DNA of 64,000 nt, taken from Strigamia acuminata (lineage: Eukaryota > Arthropoda > Chilopoda > Geophilomorpha > Linotaeniidae). The notes under the pieces are model-generated. The model made no database searches, was not told the origin of the DNA, and saw only the letters and a list, made by a program, of their open reading frames with translations. The stretch covers positions 3,458,501 to 3,522,500 of the forward strand of contig OX442318.1 in assembly GCA_949358305.1 (NCBI GenBank), written 5' to 3'. Position 1 is the stretch's first letter. Each line of letters starts with the position of its first letter. Shown here piece by piece: positions 25,101-35,989 of this stretch. The translations under genes and the position numbers were made by a program.

Positions 25101-27902
25101 GGGATGCGGTGTTTTTGGAGGGGACGAAGAAGGAGTTGGAGGGGCGGAGAGATGTGTTGTTGTCGGATGTTGGTTGGGAGGTGTCGTTGAATGACACGCA
25201 TGAGAGTTTGGTGGAGCAGATGAGGCAGTTTCAAGTGTGCGAGATGGAGTCGATTAGGGTTATGTCGATGATGGGAGAGAGCGAGAATAAGGTTGGTTGG
25301 TTTGGTGTTCAAATTGTAGGATTTTGATACTGTTTAGAGAGTTTTAACACTGTTTTAACAGTTTGCAAAATGCAGAATTTTAAGAGTTTGCAAATTGCGG
25401 AATTTTAAGAATTTGCAAATTGCAGAATTTTAAGAGTTTGCAAATTGCAGAATTTTAAGAGTTTGCAAATTGCAGAATTTTAAGAGTTTGCAAATTGCAG
25501 AATTTTAAGAGTTTGCAAATTGCAGAATTTTAACAGTTTGCAAATTGCAGAATTTTAACAGTTTGCAAATTGCAGAAATTTAACAGTTTGCAAATTGCAG
25601 AAATTAAACACTGAAATTGCAGAACTTTAACACTTTGCAGATTGCGGAATTTTAACACTTTGCAAATTGCAGAAATTAAACACTGAAAATTGCAGAATTT
25701 TAACACTGCAGATTGCGAAATTTTAGCACTTTGCAAATTTCAGAATTTTAACAATGAAAATTTCAGAATTTTAACAATAAAAATTGCAGAATTTTAACAA
25801 TAAAAATTGCAGAATTTTAACAATAAAAATTGCAGAATTTTAACAATAAAAATTGCAGAATTTTAACAATAAAAATTGCAGAATTTTAACAATAAAAATT
25901 GCAGAATTTTAACAATAAAAATTGCAGAATTTTAACAATAAAAATTGCAGAATAAAATTCTGCAATTTTTATTGTTAAAATTCTGCAATAAAAATTGCAG
26001 AATTTTAACACTTTGCAATTTATACAATTTTAATATTTTTGCATAATTTTAATATTTTTGCACAATTTTAATATTTTTGCACAATTTTAATATTTTTGCA
26101 CAATTTTAATATTTTTGCACAATTTTAACACTTTGCAATTTGCACAATTTTTCCACTTTGCAATTTGCACAATTTTTCCACTTTGCAATTTGCACAATTT
26201 TTCCACTTTGCAATTTGCACAATTTTAACACTTTGCAAATTGCACAATTTTAACACTTTGCAAATTGCACAATTTTAACACTTTGCAAATTGCACAATTT
26301 TAACACTTTGCAAATTGCACAATTTTAACACTTTTCAAATTGCACAATTTTAACACTTTTCAAATTGCACAATTTTAACACTTTTCAAATTGCACAATTT
26401 TAACACTTTTCAAATTGCACAATTTAAACACTGCAAATTGCAGAATTGTAACATTTTCTCTTGTATTTAGTCACCAGCGCGACCTCGACTCGAGTCCTAC
26501 CGCACCCCGAAAAGTGTCCGGCGCGGCAAATGCCGTAGCGATGTACCAATCATTGGAACCGCCGATTACTTAGCACCAGAATTGATTCAAAAAGAACCTC
26601 ACAGTAAATGATCGCATTTGATCGAACAAAAACAAATTATTTATTCCGCACAAAACTCGTAGGTTTCCCTGTCGACTGGTGGGCGCTCGGGGTCTGTTTG
26701 TTTGAATTCATGACGGGGGTGCCGCCGTTTAACGACGATACAATCGAACTAGTATTCAGTCACATTTTGAAAAGAGGTAGCTAATGGAGTCATTTATTTA
26801 TGCTCACTAGTAAATTGATATTTTCCTTAGAAATTCCATGGCCACCACTTGACGAAGGGTTATCGACAGCTGCACGGGACGCCATTGACTCGTTACTTAC
26901 GCTGGACCAATCGAGCAGGCCTAACGCTAGTGGTATGCGTGCAAGTTAACACAGGGTCCTGCAGTGGCACAATGGATTATATTTTGGTGTAAAATGTTCA
27001 TTTGTACACTTTAAAATGAAATTTTACACACAAATTTTGTAGTTTTGCACAGAAAATGCATAGTTTTTGCACAGAAAATGCATTTTTACCCAAAAATGCA
27101 TAATTTTTGCACAGAAAATGCATTTTTTACCCAAAACTGCATAATTTTTGCACAGAAAATGCATTATTACCCAAAAATGCATAATTTTTGCACAGAAAAT
27201 TCATTTTCTACCCAAAAATGCATAATTTTTGCACAGAAAATTTATATTTTACCCAAATTTTTGCACAGAAAATGCATTTTTTACCCAAAAATGCATAATT
27301 TTTGCACAGAAAATGCATAATTTTTGCACAGAGAATGCATAATTTTTGCACAGAAAATGCATTTTTTACTCAAAAATGCATCATTTACACATAAACCTGC
27401 ATCATATCTACCTAAAAATATATCATTTTTCACCTAAAAATGCATTATTTTTGCACCTAAAAAATGTATCATTTTTGCACCTAAAAATGTATCATTTTTG
27501 CACCTAAAAACTGCATTTTTGTACATAAAAATTGCATTATTTTTTAACCCACAAAATCCATCATTTATGCAGCCAAAAATTGCATTCTTTTCTCCCAAAA
27601 TATCTGCACGGCCCTGAGTTTCTTCTTACAATTAGTTGTGCTTACTATTTCTTTTTTCTTTTTCGTAGATGTAAAAAAGTTTGAACTTTTCAATGGCGTT
27701 GATTGGGACCACTTGCTAGACAGTCCCGCACCATTTATTCCCAATCCGAACGGCCCAACCGACACTGTTTATTTCCAAGGTTTCTATTCGTCGATTTTTA
27801 TTTTTTGAAAAATTTTGTGTTTTTACATTTTTCTTATTCGGTTTTTTTTTGTCAGCTAGGAACTACTTCCAGCATATAGATCTTTCGAATTTCGAACCCT
27901 AA
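22148..27902 (+). CDS. MASTL: Greatwall/MASTL serine/threonine kinase, eleven exons, 688 aa
   Basis: Greatwall phosphorylates ENSA/Arpp19 so that these inhibit PP2A-B55, sustaining mitosis. Exons: 22148-22272, 22347-22447, 22526-22617, 23216-23444, 23503-23591, 24368-25291, 26471-26603, 26663-26776, 26831-26932, 27669-27779, 27856-27902 (2067 bp). Visible: glycine loop [19 protein letters not shown] lysine, HRDLKPDN (152-159), DFG (172-174), then TTPAM and RTPGQ, which match the activating Thr-Pro sites of human MASTL. A 308-codon exon (213-520) forms the long insertion between DFG and APE that defines Greatwall; [10 protein letters not shown] resumes in exon 7. The C-terminal AGC tail ends in SNFEP. 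Length is below human (879) and fly (846), through a shorter insertion. Introns 3, 5, 6 and 9 each hold a minisatellite. Confidence 0.95.
22730..23165. repeat. 21 bp tandem repeat in Greatwall intron 3
   Basis: The left part repeats gaagttttaacgaaaataatt; the right part repeats actaaaaaacatcaaatttt plus t in about 12 copies. The second appears to derive from the first. Confidence 0.9.
23610..24300. repeat. 30 bp tandem repeat in Greatwall intron 5
   Basis: Copies of aggggcccaaaagtgcatta followed by taattttttt; precise at the right end and increasingly diverged to the left. The GGGGCCC core recurs in the unrelated arrays at 29400-30480 and 34515-35335. Confidence 0.9.
25330..26440. repeat. 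22-25 bp compound minisatellite in Greatwall intron 6
   Basis: Successive subarrays share a gcaNaattttaac core: a 25-bp unit with gagtttgcaaatt, a 23-bp unit with aataaaaatt (25745-25950), and 25-bp units with actttgcaaattg to 26440. At 25921-25989 a block is inverted, making a perfect palindrome with 33-bp arms. Confidence 0.93.
27045..27600. repeat. Tandem repeat in Greatwall intron 9
   Basis: Alternates tgcataatttttgcacagaa and aatgcattttttacccaaa half-units (together about 40-43 bp), then drifts to cacctaaaaatgtatcattt copies. Confidence 0.88.
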
Positions 27903-28149
27903 GCAGCCAAAAAATCTATTTATCGATATTATTGAACTAATACAACTAATTTTTATATGATAAAATTGTTAAATTAATAAATTAGGAAAATAAATTGTTG
28001 TTATTTGCAAAAACCGCCACCAGATGTCGCTCGCACTCGTGTCCGATCGGGTCATTGTCTATTGTTTTCCACCATAATAAACTCGGATGTGAACTCGCAC
28101 TCGGGACTATACAAACTACTTAATTGAAATCTATGGAATGATAAAAAAT

Positions 28150-28867
28150 TCCCACTGTTCACTTTTTTCGACAATTGTAATTGCAAAGTGAATAAAACCA
28201 AATTCAGTTCAAGGTGAGGTCACGAGTGATCTCATCGCTTCACAATGCAAACATTTTGTATTTGTATTTATTTTCCAAAACAATAAATTTGAAAATTAAA
28301 ACGAAAATAATCAAATTTTTTATCTTTTCAACCATTTTTTTTCAATCTATTAAGTAAATATTATTATCTAACACAATTAATCACACCATTAGTTGACTGA
28401 ACACGTAAACACACTACAGCCTGCATGGTACCTCAAGTAAACAAACTCAAAAATAGTATTTTATTCAACATTTAAATAGATTTTTGAATATTTTTAGTTG
28501 GATAACTAATTTATTTAACAAAATAAACCTTAATTTTTTATTTAAAAACTATATTTTCATGTGAAGTTAATTTTTTTTAACCTGGTTTTGGATGTTAGGT
28601 ATCATGCGGGATTTAGCACGATCTTATCTACCTTGATTATTCATTCCAGGTGAGAAACGACTTCCGGCAGCTTCTAACCACTTAGAAGTTGTGCTCGGGT
28701 TGTGTGAGCGATCTCAAACCGATCTTTCTTTTCCAACTTGGATTTTACCAGCGACCAGAAGTGAAAAATCAATTTAACGAGTCGAACCGAAGCGATCAAT
28801 CCCGGAATTCGCGATCCTGTGATGGTGTAAACAACTTGCAAAACATCTCGACGTCACAGCGCTCAAG
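28150..28867 (+). promoter_or_regulatory. Candidate noncoding first exons of EPS8
   Basis: Two strong donor contexts occur upstream of EPS8: TTCAAG|GTGAGG at about 28212 and GCTCAAG|GTAAGG at about 28868. The sequence before the second (28650-28867) is richer in GC and CpG than its surroundings, as expected for a first exon. Both could splice to the acceptor at 36357. No direct transcript evidence is available from sequence alone. Confidence 0.35.
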
Positions 28868-29651
28868 GTAAGGAATTCACGTCGAAAAAATGACGTGACA
28901 TGTCCCGAAAGATTTTCTTTCACATCCGAAATTAATTTTCATTTTAAATAATTTAAAAAAAAGAATTCAATAAATAAATATTAAAATTTTAAAATTTTAA
29001 AATCAAACAAATAAAAGTTTCCATTTTGGTTTTGGATCGATCACTTGCGCAGTCCTGGTCGCGATCCTCAGGTGTCATCATTAGCGCATGAAGTAAAAGT
29101 TGAAAAATTGGCAAAAATAAAGCAACCGAATCGTGTAGATTTTTTTAAGGAGAACCACACGAGTTGCCTGAATGTAAATAACACAATTTCCAACTCTATT
29201 ACGACTTGTTTGTCGCTGTTTTTCGAAATTAACTCTCATTCGTTAGCACGAGGAAAAGGTTTCGGTTGCTGCCGCGCACCACGCTCCGAGACCGGCAAGA
29301 CTGAAACCATTTCCGGGGCCCAACTCAACCGGAAGTGCGTCGTAACAATGTTCATCTTCCATCTTGGATAAATCGAACTTCTACGATTTCGGCCCCAGCA
29401 TCCCTTGAGTTTTAGGGTCTCAGTTTCTGTAGGATTTTGGGGCCCATGCCCATTGCGTGGGGCCCATATGAGGAGCCCAGCTGTACTGTAGTATTGATAT
29501 TGTTAAAAATTAACGCTGTTTAAATCTAAGGTAGGGGCCCGAAATGTATATTTTGCAGGGGCCAAAAATTTGAATTTCCGCTACTACAGGGGCCCCAACG
29601 TAAGTATTAGCTGCGTAACGACTACAGAGTCTCAGTAACGAAGGGCCCGCG

Positions 29652-29855
29652 CAGGGGCGGATCTACATAGGGGCTAATGGGGCTTGAGCTCCGGGCCCCC
29701 AAATTTTAGGGGGCCCCCAAGACGCAGGGCCATGTACTAAAAAAAAAAAAAAAGAGGTCGCTGAAAAAGAAGAAAGGTCGCTATTTAAAATTTCGATAAA
29801 GGGGCCCCGAAAAAACCTTAAGCCCCGGGCCCCCGAAAAGCTAGATCCGCCCCTG
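29652..29855. mobile_element. hAT-like MITE with perfect 8-bp target duplication
   Basis: Begins CAGGGGCGGATCTA and ends with its inverse TAGATCCGCCCCTG. Identical octamers GGCCCGCG flank it (29644-29651 and 29856-29863). At 204 bp and without a transposase it is non-autonomous; the interior is made of gggccccc blocks. Confidence 0.9.
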
Positions 29856-30137
29856 GGCCCGCGACGTTATGGGCCCAAACAGAAGGACAGAGTATAGTTA
29901 TAAACACAGGCGTTGTTTTTTGGGCCCCAGACCAAGGCCCCATGCTTAGAGGGCCCTGCACTTTTAAAATTCTAAGAAAATTTGAGAAACATTATTTTTG
30001 CAAATATTTTTGGGCTTTGCATACAGCATTAAATATAACATGTAAAAAGGGGCCCACAAAGGGGGCCCCATGGGCCCCTTTTTACATTTTGCGTATCGGC
30101 CGAAGATTTGTCGTTCCGCCACGAATAACCCGACAGC

Positions 30138-30417
30138 CAGGGCCGGATTTAGCTTTTTGGGGGCCCTGGGCCTGGGGTTTTTTTGGGGCCCCTTTTATCA
30201 AAATTTTTAATAATAAAATAAAACAATTATACTTTCTACATGAAGCAACATTTTTTCAAATTCTAGGGGCCTCCAAATCATTGAGCATCTATAGGGGGCC
30301 CCTAGAATATATATATATTCTAGGGGCCCCCTATAGATGCTCAATAATTTGGGGGGCCCCTAGAATTTGGGGGCCCTGGGCTTAAGCTCTATTTACCCTG
30401 ATGTAGATCTGCTCCTG
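30138..30417. mobile_element. hAT-like element with perfect 8-bp target duplication and central palindrome
   Basis: Begins CAGGGCCGGATTTAGC and ends GTAGATCTGCTCCTG, an imperfect inverse. Identical octamers CCGACAGC flank it (30130-30137 and 30418-30425). The interior contains a long near-perfect palindrome centred on an AT run at about 30312, with arms of roughly 45 bp rich in ggggcccc. Confidence 0.85.
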
Positions 30418-31093
30418 CCGACAGCAGCAAATAGTAGGGGCCCCATGAGGGGGCCCCACCAGGCAGGGGCCCCCGAATCTGGCGCTGGCTTTCGATGAGG
30501 TTGGAAAGCGAAAGTTTGGATGCACATATGAGAACAATGGAATTGTGTGCGCTATTTAGCAAGTTAAAGGGGTGGAACAGGAATTTGATTTGGTAAACTA
30601 GGTGTGGCCATTTTGGATAGGAGAATGAAGGTTTTTGGTCTATTAGATGTTATCAAGTGTGTTTGAGGGTTTGTCTTTTATCTCTGGAATTTTTTTGTTG
30701 CTGTGTCAATGTTAATCTTTTGTGCTGGGAGGTCAAAAGTACACTGGGAATACGTTGTAGTGAGATTAGGCTTAAAATGATCCCTTTTTTGTCTGCTGTT
30801 GCATGACATTTTGTTTTGGGTTTTTTTTTTTTTGTTTTTTTTTTTTTTTGTTGCTGAATTTGTATAAACAATTATTGTTTTGTTGTGAAGGTCATTGGGG
30901 ATTTTCAGGGTTAGTGGGCCATTCATATCTGACAATAGAGTTAATTGTTTTCTCTTTAGGCCTATTTTTTTCTTCTTGTTCCATTGAGGTTTCTAGTTTG
31001 GACATGTTGGATAGTTTTTAGGCTTAAATTCTGTAACTGTGGACTAAATTGTGAAAAGTTTAGATATTTTAGGCATAGAAGGCTTAAAATGTA

Positions 31094-31660
31094 CTGAGCT
31101 AGAGCTTATATTGCTAAAATACACAAAATCAAAGCTTAAATTGCTAAAATATACAAAATCAAGGCTTAAATTGCTAAAATACACAAAATCAAGGCTAAAA
31201 TTGCTAAAATACACAAAATCGAGGCTTAAATTGCTAAAATACACAAAATCAAGGCTAAAATTGCTAAAATACACAAAATCAAGGCTTAAATTGCTAAAAT
31301 ACACAAAATCAAGGCTAAAATTGCTAAAATACACAAAATCAAGGCTTAAATTGCTAAAATAAACAAAATTAAGGCTTAAATTGCTAAAATACACAAAATC
31401 AATGCTTAAATTGCTAAAATACACAAAATCGAGGCTTAAATTGCTAAAATACACAAAATCAAGGCTAAAATTGCTAAAATACACAAAATCAAGGCTTAAA
31501 TTGCTAAAATACACAAAATCAAGGCTAAAATTGCTAAAATACACAAAATCAAGGCTTAAATTGCTAAAATAAACAAAATTAAGGCTTAAATTGCTAAAAT
31601 ACACAAAATCAAGGCTTAAATTGCTAAAATACACAAAATCAAGGCATAAATTGCTAAAAA
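31094..31660. repeat. 30 bp tandem repeat, about 19 copies
   Basis: Unit ttgctaaaatacacaaaatc followed by aaggcttaaa. Adjacent copies alternate aaggctt and aaggcta, giving a 60-bp dimer. Both strands are open for 60-196 codons purely through the 30-bp period. Confidence 0.97.
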
Positions 31661-32195
31661 TAATCCAAACCTATGCTTTAAATTGCTACAAATAGTTAAA
31701 AATCATCAAAATCTAGACTTGATTTGTTAAAATTTCCTATACACAGGCGTAAATTGCTAAAATTTACAACATCCAGGCTTGAATTGGTTAAAATTGCATC
31801 ATGTTTTTGTTACTTTGATTCAATGGATCATTTAATTGTTATTTGCTTTTTTCCCCAAACCACAAATGGTTTTTATTCAGTGGAATAAGCACAGAACATG
31901 ATTTTTTTTTTAGTCCTATAAATAACCTATATAACAATGAGAACTTGTTGAGGATTTTTTTTCTCTTCTTAAAACTTCAAAAATCTCAGATTTTGATCCT
32001 TAATGCTTGATTTGTATGCATGATATGGCTGAAAATCGACACAATATAATTTAGACAAAGATTTATCTCACTATAAATACAGAATATGCCCAAGGTTTGT
32101 TTACCTTTGATATTTAGGCCTAAATATATCCAACTATCTTTGACTTATTTTCTGCCCAAACAAAAATTTGTTGCATTTTTGTTTCAAACATTTGA

Positions 32196-32470
32196 AGGCA
32201 TTTAGGCTTATTTTCAGCTTTCTAACAAAATTTAGGCTTAATTTATTGAATTTAGGCTTATTTTCAGCTTTCTAACAAAATTTAGGCTTAATTCATTGAA
32301 TTTAGGCCTATTTTCAGCTTTCTAACAAAATTTAGGCTTAATTTATTGAATTTAGGCTTATTTTCAGCTTTCTAACAAAATTTAGGCTTAATTTATTGAA
32401 TTTAGGCTTATTTTCAACTTTCTAACAACATTTAGGCTTAATTTATTGCATTTAGGCTTATTTTTGGCTT
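32196..32470. repeat. 50 bp tandem repeat
   Basis: About five copies of tttaggcttattttcagctt plus tctaacaaaa plus tttaggcttaatttattgaa. The tttaggctta word appears twice per unit. Confidence 0.92.
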
Positions 32471-33929
32471 TTTTGAGCAAGTTGGAACTAAAAATTACAA
32501 CATTTTGGCTCAGTTTTTTGATTTAGGCTAAATTTCAGCTTTTTGACAAATTTTAGGCCTAATTTCTTAAAAAAAATCACCAACTTGTTGTTTGGTTTAT
32601 GCAACCACCTGTGGCCTTTACTTGAACCAAACTTACTTCATCATCCAAACAAGCATTCTTGAAACATTCCTCCACGGTCATGGTGAGGCCTAATTTAGGG
32701 TAAATGTTCATACTTATCGTCTAACATCAGCAAATTGCTCTCAAAGGAACAAAAAAACACCAAAAAAAAGGAACAAAATGTCTGGCCCAAATAAAAAAAA
32801 AATAAAAATAAGATAAATAATTAATTTAAAATTTATAATATATTTTTGTTGATGTTTTCCACTCCATGCAGCCATAATATTATTCAGGAATTTCAACCTG
32901 ACCTTGGAAATGTGTGAAGGAAATAAAAACTGTTGAAAGAGTTAAGTTGACACAGGTGGAAGGAAGGTAAGGTAATTTTAAAGGATTACATATATAATAT
33001 CAAGTTTTTTTAGATTAATTTTCTTTGCATTTCCCACCAAAGATTACCAGCAATGGTTGAAAGCGATATACTTAGTCTCATTGGTTCAGCAAGAATTCAA
33101 TGGACCCTTGTGCAAGTTTAGTTGAATGGGCTTGTGACAGGGGGCTCCCTGTTACTGTAAGGGGTTTACGGATTGGCTCGTGTAAACCATTGTTCGCCAT
33201 CTTGTTTGACCTGTAATAAATCAGTCTTTCGCTGTTTTCTAACATGCGCGTACGTTACTGACTCGGGGCTCTTTCGCAAAGCCGTAGTTAGGATTTTCGC
33301 CGTAGTTAGGGTGTTTTGTAAGACGTTACAGTCAATTTCCAGAATAAGTATCTGCTTTTTCAAAAAACCAAGTAGACTATCCTATAGCAAAGTAGGGATG
33401 ACGAATCCAATAGTGTAATCAAATTTTATGCCAGACATGCAACAATGCATTTTTTATTTGCTAACTCTTTAACTGGTCGAGATAGAGCAAAATTTCCAAT
33501 TACAAAGTTGTAGAGCACCATCAAATTAGTACTATCCAATCTATCTTAGTCCTCTTAAGTTTTTTTTATTGTATACAGTAAGTATCTTTAAGTGCTCGGA
33601 GAATGCGATTGCAAATCGAATTGTTCTTAAGTCAAGTCCGGTGATTGGTAACGATTCAAATCTATCCAATAAGGAGAGCTTTTACAAGACACATCGTTGT
33701 CTTCACCAATCTAGCGGCATGGTGCAGCCGGCTGTGAAGCGTGATTGGTTGTCGTTTCGCTCGGTGTCTTCCAGCTGTTTGCATGGAATTACAAACTGCA
33801 TTGTTTGTTCGCATTGCTTCAACCCATACTTTCTTTTAGTTCTTCATGCTAATTGGTTTTTAGGTTTGCCGCTTGAGTAACCGACCGAGTTAAAATCCAA
33901 GGTTGGATCTTTTTTGTGTTCACCGAAGA

Positions 33930-34141
33930 CAGTGGCAGTTTTAGCATCTGCTGGGCTCTAGGCAAAGAGTTGCAAGGCCCCCATGAGGCCCCCTTGTTCA
34001 CTATAAAGACAAACTTCAATATAATATAAAGATTGATTTTCTTTGAAAGAAAACTTCAGAGTTTTAGGGGTTTTGCGCTTTAAAGCGCTGTGCCGTAGGC
34101 AAAAACCTCATGTCTAGTGTCTACTTTTAAAGCCGTCACTG
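33930..34141. mobile_element. hAT-like MITE with perfect 8-bp target duplication
   Basis: Begins CAGTGGCAGTTTTAGC and ends TTTTAAAGCCGTCACTG, imperfect inverted termini. Identical octamers ACCGAAGA flank it (33922-33929 and 34142-34149). 212 bp, no coding capacity. Confidence 0.85.
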
Positions 34142-34514
34142 ACCGAAGACAAAAAATGGATAATGAAAATCTACAGTTCTTTCTCTGTCTTTTAAGCCTC
34201 TCATTTGAATTAATCAGAGGAAATGGATAAATGATCGACTTATCTTATTCAGCATCTTCTATCTTTAAACATGTACAATTTGAGTTTCCGGTTTAGTTCA
34301 AGGGGAATGAATGTCTGAATAAATCTGCAATATGTGATCAACAAACCTTCTTGCACAAGGTGTATAACCTAGGTGGACATTATTGATCTATGGGTGATCA
34401 AATTAAACAAAGAGCATGAGGATTAAGAATCTTTGGATTTGAATAGGCTCTGGATGACTTTTCAAAATGTCTTATTTTAGGCAATTGTTGTTCTAATTTG
34501 TTGTTGTTGATTTC

Positions 34515-35335
34515 TATGGAGGTTTTTGAGGGGCCCTAGTGCTTGAAATCCTTGGGGGCCCCTAGTGTTTGAAGTCCTTGGGGGTTCCTAGTGTTTGAAG
34601 TTCTTGGGGGCCCCTAGTGTTTGAAGTCCTTGGGGGCCCCTAGTGTTTGAAGTCCTTGGGGGCCCCTAGTGTTTGAAGTCTTTGGGGCCCCTAGTTTTTG
34701 AAGTCCTTGGGGGTCTCTAGTGTTTGAAGTCCTTGGGGGCCCCTAGTGTTTGAAGTCCTTGGGGGCTCTTAGTGTTTGAAGTCCTTGGGGGCCCTTTGTG
34801 TTTGAAGTTCTTTAAAGCCTCTGGTGTTTGAAGTCCTTGGGGGGTCTCTAGTGTTTGAAGTCCTTGGGGGCCCCTAGTGTTTGAAGTCCTTGGGGCCCCT
34901 AGTTTTTGAAGTCCTTGGGGGTCTCTAGTGTTTGAAGTCCTTGGGGGCCTCTAGTGTTTGAAGTCCTTGGGGGCTCTTAGTGTTTGAAGTCCTTGGGGGC
35001 CCTTTGTGTTTGAAGTTCTTTAAAGCCTCTGGTGTTTGAAGTCCTTGGGGGGTCTCTAGTGTTTGAAGTCCTTGGGGGCCCCTAGTGTTTGAAGTCCTTG
35101 GGGGCCCCTAGTGTTTGAAGTCCTTGGGGCCCCTAGTTTTTGAAGTCCTTGGGGGTCTCTAGTGTTTGAAGTCCTTGGGGGCCTCTAGTGTTTGAAGTCC
35201 TTGGGGGCTCTTAGTGTTTGAAGTCCTTGGGGGCCCTTTGTGTTTGAAGTTCTTTAAAGCCCCTGGTGTTTGAAGTCCTTGGGGGGTCTCTAGTGTTTGA
35301 AGTCCTTGGGGGCCCCTAGTGTTTGAAGTCCTTGG
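34515..35335. repeat. 26 bp tandem repeat with higher-order structure
   Basis: About 31 copies of agtgtttgaagtccttgggg plus gcccct. Variant units recur in a fixed order (agtttttg, tctct, ctctt, ccctttg, ttctttaaagcc, ggggggtctct), giving a higher-order repeat of 8-9 units, about 210-235 bp, present roughly three times. Confidence 0.93.
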
Positions 35336-35690
35336 AAATTGGGAGGCCTATGTCTGTTACCAGGAAAATCATGCGCTAATTGGAGGGTGTTACTCCTTTT
35401 ATGGTTCTGCCAAGTGAGAAATGTCTTAATCCCTAATTACTAGTTCCATAATTGTTTTAAAAAATGTAAAAAAAGAAGGAAAAAAATGTATTATTATTAT
35501 TATTATCGGTTTATTCGTTGTGTACTTTCAGCGCTACTTTTTGTTTATGTTCTAATTTTAATAACTTCTCGGTGACTTAGATGTTTGTAATTCGTCTTGC
35601 TTTATATTTAAATGCAATTTTTATAAGATAGATAATTAATTTTGTAATTAGGTTCATGTCTCTCCTTGTAGGCTTTGGCTGTTTGGAGGG

Positions 35691-35989
35691 CAGTGTTGGA
35701 CTTGCTAATAAAATATTGCTATAGCTAATTTAGCAAGTTAAGTTTATCTATCATTATTTGCCCGGTCTATCTTTTAATACTGTTGTTAGAGCAAGACGAG
35801 AGACCGGGTCAAGATTGACGTCGTTGAATCTCAATGGATTTTTATGCCACCTGGTAGATAAACTTAAAACAGCTAAACTGAAGGAAAGTTTTTTTTGTCC
35901 ACGACTATACTTTACCGGAGCTAGCAATTCAGATCTAGCTAATTTGATGCTATAGTTAGTGATAGCGGTAATTAGCAGGCCCAACACTG
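35691..35989. mobile_element. hAT-like element, 299 bp
   Basis: Begins CAGTGTTGGACTTGCTAATA and ends with the inverse of CAGTGTTGGGCCTGCTAAT. Flanking octamers TTGGAGGG and TTCGGCGG agree only in part. A related fragment lies at about 16546-16645 in activin intron 2, sharing gataaacttaaaacagctaa and gtccacgact. Confidence 0.6.

Noticed and set aside
24469-25312. Antisense frames of 242 and 211 codons
   Set aside because: They lie opposite Greatwall exon 6, which is supported by splice phase and by its place between the DFG and APE motifs. Openness is explained by GC-skewed composition.
29045-29371. 108-codon plus-strand frame with a cysteine/arginine-rich end
   Set aside because: No homology and no splice support; perhaps leader sequence or chance openness in a less AT-rich patch.
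31044-31634. 196-codon minus-strand frame of repeated FVYFSNLSLD and its plus-strand counterpart
   Set aside because: Pure 30-bp tandem repeat; both strands are open, as expected when the period is divisible by three.
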